Assembly (NCBI RefSeq): GCF_003002065.1
Contig: NZ_PVZG01000002.1
Span: forward strand, 558,001-622,000
Origin: Pseudosporangium ferrugineum
GTDB lineage: Bacteria > Actinomycetota > Actinomycetes > Mycobacteriales > Micromonosporaceae
Direction of reading: 5' to 3'
DNA length: 64,000 nt
Positions 25,071-32,028 of this stretch are shown here, piece by piece. Each line of letters opens with the position of its first letter. The first letter of the stretch is position 1. The translations under genes and the position numbers were made by a program. The notes under the pieces are model-generated. The model saw nothing but the letters and a program-made list of their open reading frames with translations, was not told where the DNA came from and did not search any database.

Positions 25071-25979
25071 ATGATCGTCACGGTGACGCTGAACCCGGCG
25101 CTCGACCTGACCTACACCGTGGACGCCCTGGTGCCGCACGGCACCCACCGGGTGGCGGCGGTGGCCGAGCGCCCCGGCGGCAAGGGCCTGAACGTGGCGG
25201 GCGTGCTGCACGCGCTCGGTGAGCCGGTCCTCGCGACCGGGCTGCTCGGCGGGGCGACCGGTGACCGGGTCGCCACGCTGCTCGCCGAGCAGGGCGTGCC
25301 GGCCGCGTTCGAGCCGATCGCCGGGGAGACCCGGCGCACCGTGGCGGTCACCGACCGGCAGGACGCGACCGGCTTCTGGGAGCCCGGCCCGCGGATCGGC
25401 ACCGGGGAGTGGGCGGCGTTCGCCGCCCGCTTCCGCGGGCTGCTCGCCGGCGCGGACGTGGTCACGCTCAGCGGCTCGCTCCCGCCCGGCGTCCCGGAGG
25501 ACGGGTACGCCGTCCTCATCCGCCTGGCCGCCCGGGCCGGGGTCCCGACCGTGCTGGACACCGGCGGGGAGGCCCTGCGCCGCGGCCTGGCCGCCGGGCC
25601 GGACCTCGCCAAGCCGAACGCCCACGAACTGGCCGCGCTCGTGCCGGGCGGGCGGCCGGCGGACGTGCTGGCGCATGGCGCCCGGGCCGTCGTGGTCTCC
25701 CGCGGGCCCGAGGGGCTGCACGCGCAGAGCCCCGAGGGCGCCTGGCAGGGCATCCCGGCCGCGCCGCTCACCGGCAACCCGACCGGGGCGGGCGACGCGT
25801 GCGTGGCCGCGCTCGCCCGCGGGCTGCGCGACCGTACGCCGTGGCCGGAGCTGGTCGCCGACGCGGTCGCCCTCTCCGCGGCGGCCGTGGCCGCGCCGGT
25901 CGCCGGGACCGTCGACCCCGGCCTCTACCGCCGGATGCTGCCCGGCGTCACCGTCACCGACCTGCGCACCGCCGCCTGA
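25071..25979 (+). CDS. 1-phosphofructokinase / tagatose-6-phosphate kinase family (LacC/FruK)
   Basis: 302 residues. It begins MIVTVTLNPALDLTY, the exact signature of the FruK/LacC/PfkB-2 branch, followed by AERPGGKGLNVAGVLHALGE, LSGSLPPGVPEDGY, KPNAHELAAL and TGNPTGAGDACVAALARGL with the catalytic Asp. It phosphorylates a ketose phosphate. Because the next gene is a class II ketose-bisphosphate aldolase of the tagatose type, tagatose-6-phosphate to tagatose-1,6-bisphosphate is the likely reaction, although fructose-1-phosphate cannot be excluded. The gene starts 7 bp after GH114 and is in its operon. Confidence 0.9.
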   Translation: MIVTVTLNPALDLTYTVDALVPHGTHRVAAVAERPGGKGLNVAGVLHALGEPVLATGLLGGATGDRVATLLAEQGVPAAFEPIAGETRRTVAVTDRQDATGFWEPGPRIGTGEWAAFAARFRGLLAGADVVTLSGSLPPGVPEDGYAVLIRLAARAGVPTVLDTGGEALRRGLAAGPDLAKPNAHELAALVPGGRPADVLAHGARAVVVSRGPEGLHAQSPEGAWQGIPAAPLTGNPTGAGDACVAALARGLRDRTPWPELVADAVALSAAAVAAPVAGTVDPGLYRRMLPGVTVTDLRTAA

Positions 25980-25990
25980 GAGGGGCAACC

Positions 25991-26839
25991 GTGTTCACAC
26001 CGACCGGCGAGATCGTCGCCGCGGCCCGCGCCGCCGGCGGCGGGGTGGGCGCCTTCAACGTCATCACCGTCGAGCACGCCGAGGCCATCGTGGCCGGCGC
26101 CGAACAGGCCGGGTTGCCGGTCATCCTGCAGATCAGCGAGAACGCGGTGCGCTTCCACCACGGCCGGCTCGCCCCGATCGCCGCCGCCGCGCGCTGCATC
26201 GCCGAGACGTCCACGGTGGCCGTCGGGCTGCACCTCGACCACGTGGAGAGCGACGAACTGTTCGACCTGGCCGCCGCGCACGGCTTCGGATCCGCCATGT
26301 ACGACGCCTCGAAGTCCGCGTACGACGAGAACGTGGCGCGGACCGCGGCGGCCGTCCGCCGGGGTCACGCCCGGGGGCTGTGGGTGGAGAGCGAACTGGG
26401 CGAGGTCGGCGGCAAGGACGGTGCGCACGCGCCGGGTGTGCGTACGGACCCGGGGGAGGCGGCCGCGTACGTGGCGGCGACCGCGGTGGACGCGCTCGCC
26501 GTGGCGGTCGGGTCGTCGCACGCCATGCGGACCCGTACGGCGCGCCTCGACCACGACCTCATCGCCCGGCTGCGCACGGCCGTGCCGGTGCCGCTGGTCC
26601 TGCACGGCTCCTCGGGCGTGCCGGACGACGAGCTCGCGGCGGCGGTCCGCGGCGGCATGATCAAGATCAATATCGGTACGGCCCTGAACAGCGCCTTCAC
26701 CGCCGCGGTCCGCGCCGACCTGGACGGCAACGCGGCGCTCGTGGACCCCCGGCGCTACCTGGCGTCGGCCCGCGAGGCCATGACGACGACCGTCGCGGCG
26801 GCGCTGCGCGTGCTGGGGGAGCCGGTCCCGTGCCCGTGA
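25991..26839 (+). CDS. Class II ketose-bisphosphate aldolase (tagatose/fructose type)
   Basis: 282 residues from GTG 25991, 11 bp after the kinase, with GAGGGGC as ribosome binding site. Zinc ligands are visible: GLHLDHVES (the HxxH-type pair around 78-83), ESELGEVGGKDG, AVGSSHAM and LHGSSGVPDD. Phosphate-binding loops are GMIKINIGTALN. The fold and length fit KbaY/GatY/FbaA. It splits a ketose-1,6-bisphosphate to dihydroxyacetone phosphate and glyceraldehyde-3-phosphate, completing the proposed pathway. Confidence 0.93.
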   Translation: MFTPTGEIVAAARAAGGGVGAFNVITVEHAEAIVAGAEQAGLPVILQISENAVRFHHGRLAPIAAAARCIAETSTVAVGLHLDHVESDELFDLAAAHGFGSAMYDASKSAYDENVARTAAAVRRGHARGLWVESELGEVGGKDGAHAPGVRTDPGEAAAYVAATAVDALAVAVGSSHAMRTRTARLDHDLIARLRTAVPVPLVLHGSSGVPDDELAAAVRGGMIKINIGTALNSAFTAAVRADLDGNAALVDPRRYLASAREAMTTTVAAALRVLGEPVPCP

Positions 26840-28110
26840 CGCTCGCGCTGGCCGGTGCCGGGCTGCGCGGTCTCACGTACGCGCGGCACGCCGTCGCCAC
26901 CGGCCGGGCGCGGGTGGTCGCGATCGCCGAACCCGACCCGCACCGCCGCGAGAGCGCCGCCGCCGAGTTCGGGGTCGCACCCGTCCACGCCTACCCGGGC
27001 TGGGCGGAACTCGCCGCCGCGGGACGGCTCGCCGACGCCGCCGTCGTCGCCACCCAGGACCGGATGCACCGCGACCCGGCCGTACGGCTCGCGGACCTCG
27101 GCTACCACCTGCTGCTCGAGAAGCCGATGGCGCCCACCGAGGAGGAGGCGTCCGCGATCGCCGCGGCGGCCACCCGCAACGGGGTGATCCTGGCCGTGTG
27201 TCACGTGCTGCGCTATACCGCGTACACGAGGATGGTGAAGGGTCTGCTCGACGACGGGCGGATCGGCCGGCTGGTCAGCTTCGACCACCTCGAACCCGTC
27301 GGCTGGTGGCATCAGGCGCACTCGTTCGTGCGGGGCAACTGGCGGCACGCCGGCACGTCCGGGCCCATGCTGCTCACCAAGAGCTGCCACGACCTCGACT
27401 GGCTGGTGTACGTGACCGGGCAGCTGCCGTCGCGGATCAGCTCGTTCGGCAGCCTCACCCACTTCCGCGCGTCCGAGCGGCCCGAGGGTGCCGCCGGCCG
27501 CTGCCTCGACTGCGCGGTCGAGCCGGCCTGCCCGTATTCCGCGAAGCGCCGCTACTTCGCCGCCCTCGCCGACCCGGACGAGCACTTCTGGCCGCTCGGC
27601 GCGATCACGTCCGAGTACACGGCCGAGGCGCTGACCGAGGCGCTGCGCACCGGCCCGTACGGTCGCTGCGTCTACGCCTGCGACAACGACGTCGTCGACC
27701 ACCAGGTGGTCGCGATGGAGTTCCCCGGCGGCGCGACCGGCTCCTTCACGATGAGCGCCTTCACCCCGATGGAGCAGCGCCGCACCCGGCTGATGGGCAC
27801 GCACGGCTACCTCGAGGGCGACGGCCGCACCGTCCGCCACGTCGACTTCGTCACCGGGGAGGACCGTCGCCACGACTCCGCCGTCGCGGGTGGTCCGTCC
27901 GCGGCCGACGGCCACGGCGGCGGCGACGAGGCGCTGACCGGGGCCTTCCTGGACGCGGTGGCCGCGGGCGACCCCGCGCTGATCACCTCCGGCGCGGCGC
28001 AGAGCCTGGCCACGCACCGGGTGGTGTGGGCCGCCGAACGGGCCCGCGAGGGGGGCGAGGTCGTCCACCTGCGCCCGGACGGGACAGTGGTCACTCCAGC
28101 AGGGCGTTGA
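26830..28110 (+). CDS. Gfo/Idh/MocA-family oxidoreductase
   Basis: 426 residues. Start taken as GTG 26830 because GGGGGAG lies 8 bases before it; GTG 26836, overlapping the aldolase stop, is also possible. The Rossmann domain is at 3-125 (LALAGAGLRGLTYARHAVAT and LLLEKPMAPTEEEASAI, the EKP motif). The C-terminal domain holds HLEPVGWWHQAHSFVRGNW and LLTKSCHDLDWLVYVTG, with a catalytic Lys/His region, and a four-cysteine patch CLDCAVEPAC. It oxidises or epimerises a sugar or an inositol-like compound using NAD(P). The last gene of the GH114 operon. Its substrate in this locus is unknown: perhaps a side sugar of the polymer. Confidence 0.88.
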   Translation: MPVTLALAGAGLRGLTYARHAVATGRARVVAIAEPDPHRRESAAAEFGVAPVHAYPGWAELAAAGRLADAAVVATQDRMHRDPAVRLADLGYHLLLEKPMAPTEEEASAIAAAATRNGVILAVCHVLRYTAYTRMVKGLLDDGRIGRLVSFDHLEPVGWWHQAHSFVRGNWRHAGTSGPMLLTKSCHDLDWLVYVTGQLPSRISSFGSLTHFRASERPEGAAGRCLDCAVEPACPYSAKRRYFAALADPDEHFWPLGAITSEYTAEALTEALRTGPYGRCVYACDNDVVDHQVVAMEFPGGATGSFTMSAFTPMEQRRTRLMGTHGYLEGDGRTVRHVDFVTGEDRRHDSAVAGGPSAADGHGGGDEALTGAFLDAVAAGDPALITSGAAQSLATHRVVWAAERAREGGEVVHLRPDGTVVTPAGR

Positions 28111-28228
28111 GGGTACGCCGGAGCGGGCCGGGAGGGCGGCACCCTCAGGGGCCGGTGCCGCGACCCCGCGGGCAGACTCGCCGCGCGGTGCTGGCCTCGA
28201 CCGGGCCGATCCAGCATGCTTGGTCGCC

Positions 28229-28882
28229 ATGCATCCAGCCACGCCGATCCCGCCGGCACCACCGCCCGTCATGCGGTATTCGTCCGGTCTGCTGTTCGGC
28301 GTCGCGGCGGTCCTGCTGCTGCGGGCGGTCGTCGACCTGGCCTTCGTCAACACCGATCTCAGCGTCTACAAGGATGCGTACACCGGGACGACCGGCTCGG
28401 CGTTCGGGAGCCTGGTCTACGCGACGCTGAGCCTCGTCGGCGGCGCGGCGGTGTCCATCATGGCCATCCTGAACCTGCACGGCAGCGACAGGTCCCGCGT
28501 CACCACCTTCGTGCTCGGCGGGCTCTTCCTGAGCTGCGGCGGGTGGGGCGACCTGCCGGACGTCTTCCAGGGGCCGGCCGGCCGGGTGGGCGGCGACGGG
28601 TTCGCCCGCGTGGCGCCCGCCGGCTACGGCCTCGTCGTCGGGGTCCTCGACCTGTCGCTCGTGCTGGCCCTGCTGGTGAGCCTCGTGCTGCTGGCGTTGC
28701 CGCCCTCGACGCGCTTCTTCCAGGGGCGGCGGCCGGTCGGCTACGTGACGGTCCCGGTCTACCACCCGACCGGCCCGCAGCCGCCGGTGCATCCCGGGCC
28801 CCCGCCGCCGTTCCCGCCGTCGTCGTCCCCGCCGCACACGACCAGCATTCCCATGGCCGACCCGTGGGCGGAACGGGGCTGA
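28229..28882 (+). CDS. Hypothetical membrane protein, proline-rich tail
   Basis: 217 residues from ATG 28229; a TTG nine bases upstream is less likely. Four hydrophobic segments (about 20-38, 62-85, 98-113, 138-162) with short loops, followed by a C-terminal Pro-rich tail (PVYHPTGPQPPVHPGPPPPF). This layout is frequent in actinomycete hypothetical proteins. No family recognised. Convergent with the methionine aminopeptidase gene (3-bp gap). Confidence 0.7.
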   Translation: MHPATPIPPAPPPVMRYSSGLLFGVAAVLLLRAVVDLAFVNTDLSVYKDAYTGTTGSAFGSLVYATLSLVGGAAVSIMAILNLHGSDRSRVTTFVLGGLFLSCGGWGDLPDVFQGPAGRVGGDGFARVAPAGYGLVVGVLDLSLVLALLVSLVLLALPPSTRFFQGRRPVGYVTVPVYHPTGPQPPVHPGPPPPFPPSSSPPHTTSIPMADPWAERG

Positions 28883-28885
28883 GCC

Positions 28886-29653
28886 TCACCCCGCGGTGAG
28901 GATCTCGGCGCCGTCCTCGGTGATGGCGATCGTGTGCTCGCTGTGCGCGGTCCGGCAGCCGGTCGCGCTGCGCAGGGTCCAGCCGTCGGCGTCGGTGACC
29001 AGCCGGTCGGTGTCCGCCATGACCCACGGTTCGAGGGCCAGCAGCAGCCCGGGGCGCAGCCGGTAGCCGCGTCCCGGCCGGCCGGTGTTCGCGATGTGCG
29101 GGTCCTGGTGCATGGTCGAGCCGACGCCGTGCCCGCCGAACTCGGTGTTGACCCGGTAGCCCGCCGCGCCGAGCACCGTGCCGATGGCGTGCGAGAGGTC
29201 GCCGATGCGGGCCCCCGGGCCGGCCGCGGCTATCCCCGCGCTCAGGGCGCGCTCGGTCGCCTCGATCAGGGCGACGCTCTCCGGCGGCCGGGTGCCGCCG
29301 ACGAGGAAGCTGACGGCCGAGTCGGTGACGACGCCGCCGAGGGAGACGGCGAGGTCGAGGGAGAGCAGGTCGCCGTCGGCGAGGGTGCAGTCGTGCGGGC
29401 GCCCGTGCAGCACGGCGTCGTTGACCGAGGTGCAGATGTAGTGGCCGAACGGCCCGCGCCCGAAGCTCGGCTCGTAGTCGACGTAGCAGGACTGCGCCCC
29501 GGCCTCGGCGATCATGGCCTGCGCCCACCGGTCGATGTCCAGCAGGTTCGTGCCGGCCGTGCTCCGGGCCCTCAGCGTCCGCAGCATGCCGGCGACCAGG
29601 GCGCCCGACTCCCGCGCCCGCGCCAGGCCGTCCGGGCTCAGGATCTCGATCAT
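28886..29653 (-). CDS. map: Type I methionine aminopeptidase
   Basis: 255 residues, complete. Motifs: GHYICTSVNDAVLHGRP with the first active-site His, GDLLSLDLAVSLGGVVTDSA holding the two metal-binding Asp residues, GHGVGSTMHQDPHI with the ligand His, the LALEPWV Glu and the SEHTIAIT Glu. It removes initiator methionine from nascent proteins. Actinomycetes carry several copies, and this one pairs with a divergent XRE regulator, an arrangement found also in other actinomycetes, so it may be an accessory, conditionally expressed copy. Confidence 0.93.
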   Translation of the reverse strand: MIEILSPDGLARARESGALVAGMLRTLRARSTAGTNLLDIDRWAQAMIAEAGAQSCYVDYEPSFGRGPFGHYICTSVNDAVLHGRPHDCTLADGDLLSLDLAVSLGGVVTDSAVSFLVGGTRPPESVALIEATERALSAGIAAAGPGARIGDLSHAIGTVLGAAGYRVNTEFGGHGVGSTMHQDPHIANTGRPGRGYRLRPGLLLALEPWVMADTDRLVTDADGWTLRSATGCRTAHSEHTIAITEDGAEILTAG

Positions 29654-29679
29654 GCGGCACCTCTCCTCGAACCAATAAG

Positions 29680-29701
29680 TATCCCGGCCATATTATCCCG
29701 G
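29680..29701. promoter_or_regulatory. Direct repeat TATCCCGG x2 in the divergent map/XRE promoter region
   Basis: TATCCCGG at 29680-29687 and 29694-29701, start-to-start distance 14 bp, sits in the 63-bp gap between map and the XRE gene together with -10-like TATTAT (29691-29696). It is probably the XRE operator controlling both genes. Confidence 0.5.
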
Positions 29702-29704
29702 TAC

Positions 29705-29710
29705 TAGAAT
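29705..29710 (+). promoter_or_regulatory. -10 element of a leaderless XRE transcript
   Basis: TAGAAT ends six bases before ATG 29717, and no ribosome binding site is present. The same geometry occurs at 9868, 16355 and elsewhere in this window. Confidence 0.5.
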
Positions 29711-29716
29711 CGGCCC

Positions 29717-29989
29717 ATGGTCAGGTTGCCGCTCAGTCCCGAAGAGGTCGCACGCGGGCAGCGCCTCGGCGCGCTCCTCCGGCGAGCCCGGGGCGGGAGA
29801 TCCATGCTCACCACCGCGCTGGACGCGGGCGTCTCCCCGGAGACCCTGCGCAAGATCGAGACCGGCCGCATCGCTACCCCCGCCTTCCCGACCATCGCGG
29901 CGCTCGCCGAGGTCCTCGGCCTGTCGCTGGACGAGGTGTGGTCGCAGATCAAGGAGCCGGAGGGTGTGGCCCGGCGGCTGGCCTCCTGA
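29717..29989 (+). CDS. XRE-family helix-turn-helix regulator
   Basis: 90 residues, a single HTH_3 domain. RLGALLRRARGGRSMLTTAL then AGVSPETLRKIETGRIATPA (recognition helix) and FPTIAALAEVLGLSLDEVW, followed by a short tail. It has no sensor domain. Being divergent from the methionine aminopeptidase gene across repeats TATCCCGG, it is the obvious candidate to regulate both genes. Confidence 0.9.
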   Translation: MVRLPLSPEEVARGQRLGALLRRARGGRSMLTTALDAGVSPETLRKIETGRIATPAFPTIAALAEVLGLSLDEVWSQIKEPEGVARRLAS

Positions 29990-29992
29990 GCC

Positions 29993-30445
29993 TCAGCCGA
30001 CGTGGGCCGCGTCGAGGGCGGCCTGCAGCGACTCGACGTAGCCGCCGCTGGTCACCGTCGCGCCGCTGACCGCGTCGATGTGCGCGTTCTGCGCCCGCAG
30101 CACCTCGGCGCGCAGCCGCGGCAGGGCGTACCCGTTGATCTCGTCGTCCCGGTCGTTGCCGGTCGGGTGCCGCAGCGTGCGTACGTCGATGATCCTGCTC
30201 CCGGCGAGGACGACCTGGACCTGGACCGGGCCCCAGCGGGTCCGGGCGACGGTGCCGTTGACCGTGGTCCGGGCCGGCCCGGACGGCCGCGCGGCACCCG
30301 GCGGGGCCGGCGACGGCGGGACGATGCCCGGAGCGGCGGCGGACGGCACCGCCGTGGGCGCCGGGGCGCCCAGGCTCGTGCGGTAGCTGAACAGCAGCAC
30401 GACGGCGGCGATCGTGGAGACGATCCAGAGCGTCAACCGGCGCAT
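29993..30445 (-). CDS. FMN-binding domain protein, membrane-anchored
   Basis: 150 residues. N-terminal signal-anchor (LWIVSTIAAVVLLFSY), a Pro/Ala linker to about 55, then the FMN-binding domain: VQVQVVLAGSRIIDVRTLRH and HIDAVSGATVTSGGYVESLQ. The DAVSGATVTS motif is the site where FMN is covalently bound through Thr in NqrC/RnfG-like proteins. It acts at the outer face of the membrane as an electron carrier. It starts 7 bp after the flavocytochrome gene in the same operon, so the two likely form one redox chain. Confidence 0.9.
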   Translation of the reverse strand: MRRLTLWIVSTIAAVVLLFSYRTSLGAPAPTAVPSAAAPGIVPPSPAPPGAARPSGPARTTVNGTVARTRWGPVQVQVVLAGSRIIDVRTLRHPTGNDRDDEINGYALPRLRAEVLRAQNAHIDAVSGATVTSGGYVESLQAALDAAHVG

Positions 30446-30452
30446 GCGGGCC

Positions 30453-31859
30453 TCACCATGCGAACTCCTCGGAGTGGATCAGATCATCGGGTACGCCCGC
30501 GTCGCGCAGGCAGGCGCGGACGGCGGCCATCCACGGCGGCGGCCCGCACAGGTACGCCTCCCGCCCGGCGACGTCGGGGACGAGCCGGCGCAGCGCCGCC
30601 GCGTCGTCGCCGGCGCTCCACCCGGCCGGCAGCCAGCTCCCGTGGCGGGGCCGGCTGCCCTCGAGGTGGACGATCCGGACACCGTGGCGGCGGGCCAGGT
30701 CGTCGAGCTCGAGGCGGAAGACGCCCTCGGCCCGCGTACGCACCCGGTAGAGCAGCGTGGCGCCGGTCCCGGCCGGGCCGAGGTCGTCGAGCAGCGCGCG
30801 CATCGTGGTGATGCCCACGCCCGCGGCGATCAGCAGCGGCGGCCGGCCGCTCGACCGCTCGGCGGTGAGCGTGCCGTACGGCCCCTCGACCAGCACGCGG
30901 GTGCCCGGCAGCAGCCGGCCGACCCGGTGGCTGCCGTCGCCGAGGTCCTTGACGGTGATCCGCAGCAGGTTGTCGCGGGGCGCGGCGGACAGCGTGTACG
31001 GGTGTGCCCGCGACCACCCCGGCCCGTCGAGGAACCGCCACAGGAAGAACTGCCCCGCGCGGACGGGCAGCCGGTCGAGCCGGTGTCCCCGCAGGTAGAC
31101 CGAGACCACGCCGGGCGCCTCGGGCACCACGGCGTCGACCCGCAGCCGGTGGTACGCCGAGCGCCCCAGCGGCAGTGCCACCCGGAAGGCGAGCACCGCC
31201 GCCAGGGTCGCGCCGTACAGCCCCCACCAGTAGAGGCGGGCGAGGGGCGAGGCGGTGAAGTCCGCGCCGGTCCACAGCTGGTGCGGCAGGGCGAGGCCGA
31301 CGCCGAGGTACGCGTACAGATGCAGCAGATGCCAGGTCTCGTAGCGCTGCCGCCGCCGCGCGGCGCGGACCGAGAGCACCACCACCAGGATCAGCAGCAG
31401 CGTGCCCGCCGCCGCGAGGAGCATTCCCGGGTACGTGACCACGAGGCTCCAGGCCTCTCCGGGCACGCTCGCCGGTGCCGTCCGCGCGTAACCGGCCGTG
31501 ATCAGCACGACGTGCGCGAGCATCAGCCAGAACGACAGGAACCCGATGACCCGGTGCCGCCGGGCGAGCAGGTCCTGCCCGTAGGCGCGCTCGACCCACG
31601 GGATCCGGGCCATCAGCAGCACCTGCAAGAGCAGCAGGTCGGACGCGACCAGTCCGGTCACCCGGCCCGCGGAGGTCAGCGGCTCGCCGGGGCCGATCCC
31701 GCCGTTCGCCAGCCACAGCGCCACGACGGCCACCACGCTCAGCACGGCCGCGGGCCCGGCGAGCCGCGTTCTCCCGTTCCGGCGGCGGGCCGGACCGGCG
31801 GGCCGCGTTGCCTCGTCTCTGCGGCTCGCCGGCCCGGCGAGCCGCGTCGTGTCGTTCAT
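30453..31859 (-). CDS. Ferric-reductase-like transmembrane flavocytochrome
   Basis: 468 residues from ATG 31859; a longer frame to 31922 would run into the divergent promoter. A ferric reductase-like transmembrane domain is at about 45-220, with haem-ligand His pairs in RRHRVIGFLSFWLMLAHVVL and ETWHLLHLYAYLGVGLALPH. Then a FAD-binding barrel (GQFFLWRF, RAHPYTLSAAP) and an NAD(P)-binding domain (LLIAAGVGITTMRALL, AYLCGPPPWM) complete a ferredoxin-reductase module. Electrons pass from NAD(P)H through FAD and haem to an acceptor outside, likely the downstream FMN protein. The N-terminus carries a curious Arg-rich repeat (TRLAGPA, TRPAGPA, TRLAGPA) before the first helix. Confidence 0.88.
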   Translation of the reverse strand: MNDTTRLAGPASRRDEATRPAGPARRRNGRTRLAGPAAVLSVVAVVALWLANGGIGPGEPLTSAGRVTGLVASDLLLLQVLLMARIPWVERAYGQDLLARRHRVIGFLSFWLMLAHVVLITAGYARTAPASVPGEAWSLVVTYPGMLLAAAGTLLLILVVVLSVRAARRRQRYETWHLLHLYAYLGVGLALPHQLWTGADFTASPLARLYWWGLYGATLAAVLAFRVALPLGRSAYHRLRVDAVVPEAPGVVSVYLRGHRLDRLPVRAGQFFLWRFLDGPGWSRAHPYTLSAAPRDNLLRITVKDLGDGSHRVGRLLPGTRVLVEGPYGTLTAERSSGRPPLLIAAGVGITTMRALLDDLGPAGTGATLLYRVRTRAEGVFRLELDDLARRHGVRIVHLEGSRPRHGSWLPAGWSAGDDAAALRRLVPDVAGREAYLCGPPPWMAAVRACLRDAGVPDDLIHSEEFAW

Positions 31860-31927
31860 GCGGCCAGCGTGACGCGGCCGGATGGGAGAACTCGAAGATC
31901 CGCCGGGCGTGACGAGGGACACAATAC

Positions 31928-31948
31928 GATACGAGACCGTTCCGTATC
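31928..31948. promoter_or_regulatory. TetR-type operator 1 (GATACG-N9-CGTATC)
   Basis: A 21-bp palindrome with perfect 6-bp arms, GATACG and CGTATC, and a near-symmetric core AGACCGTTC. A nearly identical copy lies 49 bp downstream. It lies between the flavocytochrome gene and the MFS gene, whose partner TetR gene follows. Confidence 0.7.
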
Positions 31949-31976
31949 GCGGCGGACCGGCCTACTGTCGGCCAGG

Positions 31977-31997
31977 GATACGGGACCGTTCCGTATC
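31977..31997. promoter_or_regulatory. TetR-type operator 2 (GATACG-N9-CGTATC)
   Basis: Same palindrome with core GGACCGTTC; it differs from operator 1 at one base, and the symmetric arms extend to seven bases. It ends 31 bp before the MFS start codon, so repressor bound here would cover the promoter or transcript start. Confidence 0.7.
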
Positions 31998-32028
31998 GTA
32001 ATGGTCACCTCACGGGAGAGCGCCACTC

